From contig JAPLJM010000242.1 in the NCBI GenBank assembly GCA_026388595.1, forward strand, positions 1 to 12,064: a stretch of 12,064 nucleotides of DNA, in the 5' to 3' direction. Made by a program: the position numbers and the translations under genes. Source of the stretch: Deltaproteobacteria bacterium. GTDB lineage: Bacteria > Desulfobacterota > Syntrophia > Syntrophales > Fen-1087. The notes beneath the pieces are model-generated. The model saw only the letters and a program-made list of their open reading frames with translations. It had not been told where the DNA came from and ran no database searches. Of the stretch, positions 6,362 through 12,064 are shown one piece after another. How positions within the stretch are numbered: position 1 is the stretch's first letter; every line of letters starts with the position of its first letter.

Positions 6362-7300
6362 TCACAGCCTCATCGCAGCGCCCTGATGGGTGTTGCGCCG
6401 TTCCAGTTCCCGCTCAATGGCGTTAAGAACTTCCATTTTATTGACGGCCCACTGGGGCGCCAGAAATATATCCCGGTAGCCGTCCGCGGTCAACCGCTGG
6501 ATAACCATCTCCGGAGGCAGGATCTCCAGAATATCACAGACGGTGTCGACGTACTCTGCCCGGGTCATCAGGACAATCAAGCCGTCTTCGTATTGCTTCC
6601 CCAGGACGGTCCCCCGCAAGGCAAGCAGGGCATGAATTTTAATGCCCTGAATCGGGAGCGCGGCAAGGAACCGTGCCGTCTCCAGAATGTCCTTACGGGT
6701 TTCACCCGGCAGCCCGACGATAATGTGGGTACATACTTGTATCCCTTTCCCCGCAACGCGCTGCAGGGCACCTACGAAAATATCCCGGGAGTGACCCCGG
6801 TTAATCATCTTCAGAGTCCGATCATGCATGGATTGCAGGCCGAACTCCAGCCAGACATGATGTTTGTCGGTATAACCCTGCAGAAGCTGAATCACCGCAT
6901 CGGGAACACAATCGGGACGCGTCCCCACTGAAAGCCCGATCACATCCTCCTGCGCCAAGGCCTCATCATAGAGATTCCTCAGATGATCCAGTGGGCCATA
7001 GGTATTTGTAAATGTTTGAAAATAGGCTATGAACTGCCCGGCCCCCCGGTACTTGCGGTAATAAGCCTGTCCCCGTGCGATCTGTTCCGAAACCGAGGGC
7101 AGGGGGCCCGACTCACGCAACCGTGACCCCCGGCCGTCACAATAGCTGCATCCTCCCGTCGCCACCCGGCCGTCACGGTTGGGACAAGTAAATCCGGCGT
7201 CTATCGGCAGCTTATAGACCCTGCCGCCAAACCGGTTCCGCCAGTAGCTTTTCAGATCATAATATCTTTTGGTATTGTTCCAAAACACGGGCTTTGCCAA
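6362..7300 (-). CDS. Radical SAM protein of the YhcC/TIGR01212 type
   Basis: The 312-residue protein aligns along its length with E. coli YhcC. Shared features include the N-terminal YKLPIDAGFTCPNRDG, then GGCSYC, YFQTFTNTY, VGLSVGTRPDCVPD, VWLEFGLQS, INRGH, HIIVGLPGE, GIKIH and a C-terminal LAPQWAVNK. The cluster cysteines are Cys39, Cys51 and Cys54, spaced CX11CX2C; this differs from the usual CX3CX2C and is typical of this subfamily. It is expected to bind a [4Fe-4S] cluster and cleave S-adenosylmethionine. The substrate of the family is not established to my knowledge. The start is a TTG at 7300 with AGAGG 5 nt upstream; a GTG four codons in is an alternative. It is divergent from mnmG. 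Confidence 0.9.
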   Translation of the reverse strand: MAKPVFWNNTKRYYDLKSYWRNRFGGRVYKLPIDAGFTCPNRDGRVATGGCSYCDGRGSRLRESGPLPSVSEQIARGQAYYRKYRGAGQFIAYFQTFTNTYGPLDHLRNLYDEALAQEDVIGLSVGTRPDCVPDAVIQLLQGYTDKHHVWLEFGLQSMHDRTLKMINRGHSRDIFVGALQRVAGKGIQVCTHIIVGLPGETRKDILETARFLAALPIQGIKIHALLALRGTVLGKQYEDGLIVLMTRAEYVDTVCDILEILPPEMVIQRLTADGYRDIFLAPQWAVNKMEVLNAIERELERRNTHQGAAMRL

Positions 7301-7334
7301 GACAACCTCTTTTTCTGTTGTATTTTTCTTGCTA

Positions 7335-7363
7335 ATACTATTAAATTACAATAGCGACTGCAA
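7335..7363 (-). promoter_or_regulatory. Sigma70-type promoter for the radical SAM gene
   Basis: On the minus strand TTGCAG (7363-7358) and TAGTAT (7340-7335) are separated by exactly 17 nt, 35 bp before the TTG start. A weaker plus-strand pair, TTGTAT (7318-7323) and TAAATT (7342-7347), could serve mnmG and would overlap it, making this 119-bp gap a divergent promoter region. Confidence 0.45.
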
Positions 7364-7419
7364 GCATTTCCGGAAAGTAAAATCGTTCTGGCGGCGGCAG
7401 TCCTTCGGAGGGTCAGCCG

Positions 7420-9306
7420 GTGCATAGGAATTATGATGTTATCATCGTCGGCGGCGGTCATGCGGGCTGTGAAGCGGCCCTGGCCGCAGCACGGATGGGT
7501 TGTGAAACGCTCCTGTTTAACATCAACCTGGATTCCGTGGCCCTGATGTCCTGCAATCCCGCCATCGGCGGCCTGGCGAAGGGCCAGCTTGTCAAGGAAT
7601 TGGACGCCCTGGGCGGCGAGATGGGCCGGATCGCCGATCTGACCGCCGTCCACTTCCGATTGCTTAACGCCTCCAAGGGGCCGGCAGTGCAATCCTCCCG
7701 GGTTCAGTGCGACAAGCAACTCTACCGGCTGGCCATGAAGGCGGTTGTAGAAAAAGAAAAGCGCCTCCATCTCCGGCAAGGTTTGATCACCGGCCTGATC
7801 GTGGAAGGAGGTAAAATCAGAGGCGTCAGAGACCAGACAGACCTCTTCTACGGCGGTAAAGCGGTGATCATCACCACAGGGACATTCCTGAACGGCTTGA
7901 TCCACATTGGGAGAGCCCGTTATCCAGCCGGCCGGGCCGGAGAAATAGCCTCGCTGGAGCTGGCGGAGGCTCTGCGGTCTCTGGGGTTTGAGATGGGAAG
8001 GATGAAGACCGGCACGCCGCCGAGATTACGTGCCTCCACCATTGATTTCTCCGTCCTTGAACGTCAGGACAGCGATCCCGATCCGGAACCCTTTTCCCAC
8101 AGGACACAGAAATTGCGGGAAGAGCGCCTGCCCTCCTATTTCAGTTATACAACTGCGGAAACCCACAGGCTGATCAGCGAAAATATCCGCCAATCCCCCC
8201 TTTATTCCGGCGCTATCCAAGGAATCAGCGCCCGCTACTGTCCCTCCCTGGAAGACAAGGTGGTGCGCTTTGCCGATAAAGAAAGGCATCCCGTTGTCCT
8301 TGAATTCGAAGGCCTGGATACAGAAGAAATCTATGCCAAGGGCCTGGGCAACAGCATGCCTCCGGCATTACAGGAACAGATCGTCCACAGCGTTCCCGGC
8401 CTGGAGCAGGCGGAGATCATGCGCGCAGCTTATGCCATCGAATATGATTTCGTCCAGCCCACCCAGCTCCGTCAAACGCTGGAAACAAAAAAGATCTCCG
8501 GACTTTATCTGGCCGGTCAGATCAACGGCACCTCCGGGTACGAAGAAGCCGCCACCCAGGGGCTCTGGGCGGGAATCAATGCCGCCTTGGCCGTTCAGGG
8601 CAGGCCACCCTTTGCCCTGGATCGCTCTGATGCCTATATATCCGTTATGATTGATGACCTGGTGACACGGGGCGTCGACGAGCCCTATCGGATGTTTACC
8701 TCCCGGGCTGAATACCGCCTGATCCTCCGGGAAGATAACGCCCTTATCCGCCTGATGGGAAAAGGCCATGGGCTGGGTCTGATTTCTGATGACGATCATG
8801 AACGTTTACAGCACAGGATCTGTCATATTCGGGACGGCCTGGACCGTTTGTCTGCGGCCAGGATCTATCCCGTTTCTGACATTAACCGGACTCTGGCAGA
8901 GATGGGGACGGCACCGATCAGGAATCCCGTGACGCTCTTCCAGCTTTTGAAGCGGGAGGAGGTTGCCTATGACGACATGAAACCCTTTGCGGGCTGGGCC
9001 CCAATCCCGGACCGGATGGTGAAAAGGCAGATTGAAATTGAAGCCAAGTATGAAGGGTATATCAAGCGCCAGTTGGAGGCAGTCAAAAAAATGAAAGTGC
9101 TGGAAGCCACAAAGATTCCCGGCAGTATTGATTACCAGGCCATTCCCAGTCTGTCCAACGAGCTGAAAATGAAGCTTGCCCGGATCGAGCCCGCGACGAT
9201 CGGTCAGGCCCAGCGCATTCCCGGCATGACCCAGTCCGCCCTGACAGCCATTCTGATTTTTCTTAAAAAGATGTCCTTGCAGACGGGACACAATAAAGGT
9301 CATTAG
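7420..9306 (+). CDS. mnmG: tRNA uridine-5-carboxymethylaminomethyl modification enzyme MnmG (GidA)
   Basis: MnmG, with MnmE, installs the carboxymethylaminomethyl group (or its aminomethyl form) at C5 of wobble uridine 34 in a set of tRNAs, using FAD, NADH and methylene-tetrahydrofolate in the cytoplasm. The 628-residue length is normal. The FAD-binding VIIVGGGHAGCEAA (about 7-20) is followed by SCNPAIGG with Cys45, and SARYCPSLEDK with Cys274, matching the functional cysteines of the family. Later motifs are QTEGYE-type GQINGTSGYEEA, FTSRAEYRL and a C-terminal LSNELKMKLARIEPATIGQAQRIPG that recruits MnmE and tRNA. The start is GTG with GGAGGG 7 nt upstream (7407-7412). The usual origin neighbours rsmG, parA and parB do not follow; cobU does. 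No clear terminator is seen after it. Confidence 0.97.
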   Translation: MHRNYDVIIVGGGHAGCEAALAAARMGCETLLFNINLDSVALMSCNPAIGGLAKGQLVKELDALGGEMGRIADLTAVHFRLLNASKGPAVQSSRVQCDKQLYRLAMKAVVEKEKRLHLRQGLITGLIVEGGKIRGVRDQTDLFYGGKAVIITTGTFLNGLIHIGRARYPAGRAGEIASLELAEALRSLGFEMGRMKTGTPPRLRASTIDFSVLERQDSDPDPEPFSHRTQKLREERLPSYFSYTTAETHRLISENIRQSPLYSGAIQGISARYCPSLEDKVVRFADKERHPVVLEFEGLDTEEIYAKGLGNSMPPALQEQIVHSVPGLEQAEIMRAAYAIEYDFVQPTQLRQTLETKKISGLYLAGQINGTSGYEEAATQGLWAGINAALAVQGRPPFALDRSDAYISVMIDDLVTRGVDEPYRMFTSRAEYRLILREDNALIRLMGKGHGLGLISDDDHERLQHRICHIRDGLDRLSAARIYPVSDINRTLAEMGTAPIRNPVTLFQLLKREEVAYDDMKPFAGWAPIPDRMVKRQIEIEAKYEGYIKRQLEAVKKMKVLEATKIPGSIDYQAIPSLSNELKMKLARIEPATIGQAQRIPGMTQSALTAILIFLKKMSLQTGHNKGH

Positions 9307-9351
9307 CTTAAACGAATGGTCTTTTCGCTTTGAGAGTTAACCGGTCTGTTC

Positions 9352-9379
9352 TTGACAATTATTCCACATCTATGATTAT
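9352..9379 (+). promoter_or_regulatory. Putative promoter upstream of cobU
   Basis: A consensus -35 TTGACA (9352-9357) is followed after 16 nt by GATTAT (9374-9379), which matches the -10 consensus at four positions. It lies in the 212-bp gap between mnmG and cobU and would give a leader of about 130 nt. I saw no cobalamin riboswitch consensus in the leader. Confidence 0.4.
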
Positions 9380-9418
9380 CGTTCCCCCTGGAAACAGCAG
9401 CAACGGTTAGTGGTATCA

Positions 9419-9434
9419 TTCCGAGCGATCGGAA
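9419..9434 (+). other. Hairpin with GCGA tetraloop in the cobU leader
   Basis: TTCCGA (9419-9424) pairs perfectly with TCGGAA (9429-9434) around GCGA, a stable GNRA-type loop. It sits between the putative promoter and the cobU ribosome site. A regulatory role is only a possibility. Confidence 0.35.
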
Positions 9435-9518
9435 AACGTTTCATGATATTCTGCTTTGCTCGGCAGGACATTAAAAATCCCATTAAGTTCAACGCTGCCA
9501 ATCCCTGGAGGTCAACGC

Positions 9519-10088
9519 TTGGCAAAAATCAACCTGATTACCGGCGGCAGCCGGAGCGGCAAAAGCAGCTATGCCCAGACCCTGGCCGAAGCCTTGAGCG
9601 GACCGCGGGCCTATATCGCCACCTGCCTTCCTCTGGATGATGAAATGACGGCGCACATCGCCAAGCATCAGGCCCAGCGCCAGGCCTCGCAATGGCTGAC
9701 TATTGAAGAGCCCCTGGCGCTTTCCGACGCCCTTCGCAAAATCAGCGAAAGCCGGGTCTGTCTGGTCGATTGCCTTACCTTGTGGGTCAATAACCTGCTC
9801 CATGAGGCGGGAAAAAGGGGGCAGATGATGACGGAAAGTGATCTGGTCCGGCACTGCCGGGATGTCCTCGCGGCCTGTTCAGAATGCGACGGGACCGTGA
9901 TTTTCGTCACCAATGAGGTGGGCATGGGCATCGTTCCCGATAATCCCATCTCCCGACATTTTCGTGATCTTGCCGGGTGGTGCAACCAAATTATGGCGGC
10001 CGGGGCGGACCGGGGCGTTTTGGTGGTTAGCGGCCTGCCTGTTTGCATCAAAGGGAATCTTCCGCAGTCTGACAGGGCGAAGACATGA
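9519..10088 (+). CDS. cobU: Adenosylcobinamide kinase / adenosylcobinamide-phosphate guanylyltransferase CobU (CobP)
   Basis: CobU phosphorylates adenosylcobinamide and then transfers GMP from GTP to give adenosylcobinamide-GDP, the substrate of CobS in the nucleotide-loop assembly of vitamin B12. With the start chosen here it has 189 residues, the usual size. The P-loop GGSRSGKS is at residues 9-16. The DDEMTAHIAKH stretch carries the family's conserved His (His50). VDCLTLWVNNLL, TNEVGMGIVP and ISRHFRDLAG follow as in the family. Start choice: a TTG at 9519 that begins LAKINLITGG, with GGAGG 7 nt upstream (9507-9511). An in-frame TTG at 9456 would add 21 residues without family similarity. 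Its partner genes downstream look damaged. Confidence 0.93.
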   Translation: MAKINLITGGSRSGKSSYAQTLAEALSGPRAYIATCLPLDDEMTAHIAKHQAQRQASQWLTIEEPLALSDALRKISESRVCLVDCLTLWVNNLLHEAGKRGQMMTESDLVRHCRDVLAACSECDGTVIFVTNEVGMGIVPDNPISRHFRDLAGWCNQIMAAGADRGVLVVSGLPVCIKGNLPQSDRAKT

Positions 10089-10159
10089 CGATGCCCTCCC
10101 CTTCATCCCTTCCCATGGGGGGAAATCAAATCACTAAAAAACAAAAAGGAGACCCTTTG

Positions 10160-10222
10160 ATGACATTATTTGCATCAGTTCTGAAAAAGATCAGCCCCGA
10201 CGTTACCAAGGCAGGCGCATGA
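10160..10222 (+). CDS. 20-residue ORF between cobU and cobS, possible remnant of the cobT start
   Basis: The ORF begins with ATG preceded by AAGGAGA (10146-10152) at 7 nt, a strong ribosome site. It encodes MTLFASVLKKI followed by SPDVTKAGA, then TGA. The TGA overlaps the ATG of cobS as ATGA, so translation would couple into cobS. The sequence resembles the first residues of CobT, the phosphoribosyltransferase that activates the lower-ligand base: from memory the Salmonella protein begins with a similar L-x-x-L-L-x-x-I-x-x-P-D-x-x-A-x-A pattern. cobT is often found between cobU and cobS. The simplest reading is that most of cobT was deleted. A deliberate short leader peptide that loads ribosomes onto cobS is the alternative. 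With 20 residues the similarity is only suggestive. Confidence 0.45.
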   Translation: MTLFASVLKKISPDVTKAGA

Positions 10223-10941
10223 AAGGGTTTTTCGCAGCCCTGCAGTTCCTCACAGTCTTGCCTGTCCCCGGAAACTTGGGCGGGGGGGGGAAACACTCGC
10301 GCGCAGCATTCCTTACTTCCCCCTGGTGGGTTTGATGATCGGCCTTATCGCGGCAGCTTTTGATTACGCCATCGGCCAGCGCGCTTACCGTCGTCATCCT
10401 CATTGCCCTGACCGGAGGATTGCACATGGACGGGCTCGCGGACACGGCTGACGGATTTTTCAGCGCCCGGCCCCGGGAAAAGATGATGGATATCATGCGG
10501 GACAGCCGGATCGGGGTCATGGGGGTTTTTGCCGTCGTGTCCGTTATGCTTCTGAAGATCACTCTCCTGGCGATTATTTTTACGCCGTCGCGATGGATCG
10601 TGATCCTGCTTATGCCGCCGGCGGGCCGCGCTGCGATTGTCACCCTGATGACCACCCTGCCCTACGCCCGTCCGGATAGAGGACTGGCCACCCTGTTCAC
10701 CGGCAATCACTCCTAGCTGCATGTTTTTTGGGCCTGGGCGCTGTTTATCGCTGTCGCAGGCTTGCTCGCCAAAGAAATCGGCCTTGCCGGAGCATTGCTT
10801 GCACTGGTCATCACCGCATGCTTCGTCCGGTACAGTTACGGCAAGATCGGCGGTTATACCGGAGACACCCTCGGCGCCGCCTGTGAACTTGTTGAAGTCA
10901 CGCCCCTGCTGGCGGCAGTCATCTACTATCATCAGGGATGA
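10219..10941 (+). pseudogene. cobS: Adenosylcobinamide-GDP ribazoletransferase CobS, broken by two frameshifts and an in-frame TAG
   Basis: CobS is the inner-membrane enzyme that joins adenosylcobinamide-GDP to alpha-ribazole (phosphate), the last assembly step of cobalamin. The start reads MKGFFAALQFLTVLPVPG, the standard N-terminus. After a run of nine G (10282-10290) the family sequence ETLARSIPYFPLVGLMIGLI continues in the -1 frame. Near 10380 it returns to the first frame with ALTVVILIALTGGLHMDGLADTADG, including the conserved Asp-rich motif, and MRDSRIGVMG. A TAG at 10714-10716 interrupts it after TGNHS. The same frame then continues to a normal CobS end, GGYTGDTLGAACELVEV, and a TGA at 10939-10941. 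Without the lesions it would be about 240 residues, normal for the family. Some residues also seem missing near 10380. Conservation elsewhere suggests recent decay or sequence errors. Confidence 0.85.
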
Positions 10942-10968
10942 CGGCGGTGTAAAAAAGACCTTTTTAAT

Positions 10969-11277
10969 TTATGCGCCCTTTGGCCGGAACGGGGCAAACC
11001 CATATTCTTTGTCTTGGACACGAAAAACCGCCCGATCTTCTCCATTCTCGATCAATTTTCCTTCGATGATCCGTTTACAGCCGAAATCATAGAAGGTGAT
11101 CTGGTGGGTTGGCATTACATTTTCATCAACACCCTTGGCTTTGTATGACTGGTCCTGCTCTTCTGCGGACAACGCCCGCATGGTCAGTTTCTGGCAGCGC
11201 TCCCGGTTTTCTTCATCGCCGCAGCGGATGGAAACCACATAATTTCCGTGAAATTTTATGGGCATTTTGATTTCCAT
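10969..11277 (-). CDS. Conserved-looking small protein, function unknown
   Basis: The 102-residue product starts at an ATG with AAGGAG 8 nt upstream (11286-11291 on this strand), which makes it a convincing gene. It has no signal peptide or membrane segment. It looks beta-rich, with MPIKFHGNYVVSIRCGDEEN at the front and HQITFYDFGCKRIIEG and RVQDKEYGFAPF later. Three cysteines (in IRCG, RCQK and FGCK) are not in a metal-binding spacing I recognise. It converges on cobS, with 27 bp between the stops, and diverges from the 71-residue gene. I do not recognise the family and offer no function. Confidence 0.65.
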   Translation of the reverse strand: MEIKMPIKFHGNYVVSIRCGDEENRERCQKLTMRALSAEEQDQSYKAKGVDENVMPTHQITFYDFGCKRIIEGKLIENGEDRAVFRVQDKEYGFAPFRPKGA

Positions 11278-11491
11278 AGAATCTTCTCCTTCCGAATATG
11301 TAAAAAGTGGCTGACCTATACCACCTTTAAATGTATTTATCCAGATGCCTCACCCAAAAATAATAAGAAAGCGGCCGTGCAAATTTGTTTCGGCTGTGAT
11401 ACAGATCGCCTTCATTACGGTTATTCTGAAGGCTCATAACATGGCCCCGCTCTTTGTATGACGACACTGATAAAAATACGGAGGTGAACAA

Positions 11492-11707
11492 ATGATGGAA
11501 TTGGGAGATATCGTCATGGTCGATCATCCCAGGCATCCCTTTAACGGTTGTGTGGGCAAAGTCGTGGGAAGGCGGGGAAACCGGACACCGGATGATATGT
11601 GGATTCTGATCTACTTTGCTTCGAAAATGAGAAGTTATCTGGTCCCGGAATCAATCCTGTGCCTGCAAAAGGAAGAACCCGCGCCTTCCGGCAAGGCCAT
11701 GCATTAA
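11492..11707 (+). CDS. Small protein with KOW/SH3-like pattern, function unknown
   Basis: The product has 71 residues, or 70 if the second ATG at 11495 is used. GGAGGTG at 11480-11486 is 5 nt from the first ATG and 8 nt from the second, so the second may be preferred. The sequence GDIVMVDHPRHPFNGCVGKV followed by VGRRGN and ILIYFASKMRSYLVP resembles the small SH3-like or KOW beta-barrels that begin with a 'G-D-x-V-x-V...G..G.V' pattern. This is a fold-level guess. Its stop overlaps the stop of the convergent mtnA-like gene by 3-4 bp. The 214 bp upstream, shared with the divergent 102-residue gene, contain no promoter I can call with confidence. Confidence 0.65.
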   Translation: MMELGDIVMVDHPRHPFNGCVGKVVGRRGNRTPDDMWILIYFASKMRSYLVPESILCLQKEEPAPSGKAMH

Positions 11708-12064
11708 TATTTCTGAACACCGGACGTGGTAACGACACCGCTGATCAGCTCTGGCGGTGTCAGGTCAAAAGCCGGGTAGTATCCCTTCACTTTGTCTCCG
11801 CTTATGGAAGTACCTTGAAATTCAAGCACTTCCCGTGAATCACGCTCCTCAATGGGAATCTCTTTGCCCTTTAAGGTATTCTGGTCGGGGCCACCATAGC
11901 CGAGAATATAAAAAGGAATCCCGAAATAACGGGCGCAGATAGCCAACTGCAGGGTTCCCACCTTGTTGGCCACCACGCCGTCCATGGCAATCCGGTCCGC
12001 CGCCGTGAAGACCTTCTGGATCATCCCCTGTGACATACACCAGGCTGCCATATTATCGGTGATC
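11704..12064 (-). CDS. mtnA: MtnA / eIF2B-alpha-family sugar-phosphate isomerase, C-terminal part
   Basis: The frame is open to the window edge; 119 C-terminal residues are seen. They begin ITDNMAAWCMSQG and contain TAADRIAMDGVVANKVGT with the catalytic Asp of the family, then ARYFGIPFYI, IPIEERD and YYPAFDLTPPELISGVVTTSG. These are the landmarks of methylthioribose-1-phosphate isomerase, which converts the aldose to methylthioribulose-1-phosphate in methionine salvage. Related members include ribose-1,5-bisphosphate isomerase and eIF2B-like proteins, and the first half needed to separate them is outside the window. The residues between IPIEERD and YYPAFD (VLEFQGTSISGDKVKG) are unlike the typical MtnA stretch. 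The stop codon is shared tail-to-tail with the 71-residue gene. Confidence 0.78.
   Translation of the reverse strand, partial: ITDNMAAWCMSQGMIQKVFTAADRIAMDGVVANKVGTLQLAICARYFGIPFYILGYGGPDQNTLKGKEIPIEERDSREVLEFQGTSISGDKVKGYYPAFDLTPPELISGVVTTSGVQKY

Noticed and set aside
7252..7905. 217-codon open frame on the - strand across the mnmG start
   Set aside because: It is antisense to conserved mnmG coding sequence and overlaps the radical SAM gene; no recognisable protein features.
9358..9370. DnaA-box-like TTATTCCACA near mnmG
   Set aside because: It has one base too many compared with TTATNCACA, and no cluster of boxes is present, so an origin is not supported here.
9307..9518. Cobalamin riboswitch in the cobU leader
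   Set aside because: Looked for because cobU is downstream, but no B12-box-like GCCACTG or the other conserved core elements were seen; only a promoter-like pair and a short GNRA hairpin.
11734..11761. Hairpin with 8-bp arms GACACCGC/GCGGTGTC
   Set aside because: It lies inside the coding end of the mtnA-like gene and has no U-tract; a terminator for the 71-residue gene is possible but unsupported.
1..12064. tRNA, rRNA, CRISPR array or insertion sequence
   Set aside because: No cloverleaf-like segment, regularly spaced repeat, transposase frame or rRNA-like stretch was noticed on either strand.

Overview
The window looks like a chromosomal segment of a Gram-negative, probably anaerobic bacterium, most likely of the former Deltaproteobacteria (Desulfobacterota; Syntrophales- or Desulfobacterales-like). 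This assignment is an inference. It rests on an MCE/lipoprotein cell-envelope locus, a PAS-LuxR regulator of a type I recall from sulfate reducers and syntrophs, and a HisF whose sequence style resembles that group. No rRNA, tRNA, CRISPR array, insertion sequence or phage gene was seen. Non-ATG starts are frequent (pdxS and mnmG use GTG; cobU and the radical SAM gene use TTG).

Layout. (1) Bases 2-2038, + strand: the end of an MCE (Mla-like) lipid-transport operon. It holds a partial ABC-ATPase homologue with degraded catalytic motifs, a membrane-anchored MCE-domain protein and a lipoprotein, with overlapping ends. (2) Bases 2151-2966, + strand: a PAS sensor fused to a LuxR-type DNA-binding domain. 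(3) Bases 3023-6116, - strand: two glutamine-dependent synthases side by side, read as hisH-hisF then pdxS-pdxT. Each pairs a glutaminase with a (beta/alpha)8-barrel synthase. A perfect 16-bp parS centromere site (6133-6148) lies in the hisH leader. (4) Bases 6362-7300, - strand: a YhcC-type radical SAM protein, diverging from mnmG (7420-9306, + strand), the tRNA-U34 modification enzyme often found near replication origins. (5) Bases 9519-10941, + strand: a cobalamin nucleotide-loop region with intact cobU, a 20-codon ORF resembling the start of cobT, and a cobS broken by two frameshifts and an in-frame TAG. (6) Bases 10969-12064: two small genes of unknown function and the C-terminal part of an MtnA/eIF2B-alpha-family isomerase.

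How the genes work together. HisH/HisF make imidazole glycerol phosphate and AICAR by ammonia channelling. PdxT/PdxS make pyridoxal 5'-phosphate by the same logic. MnmG modifies tRNA wobble uridine. CobU would activate adenosylcobinamide for the CobS step, but CobS is not readable as one protein here. The most notable signals are the apparently ATPase-dead ABC subunit in the MCE locus, the isolated parS site, and the apparent decay (or assembly damage) of cobT/cobS next to an intact cobU.
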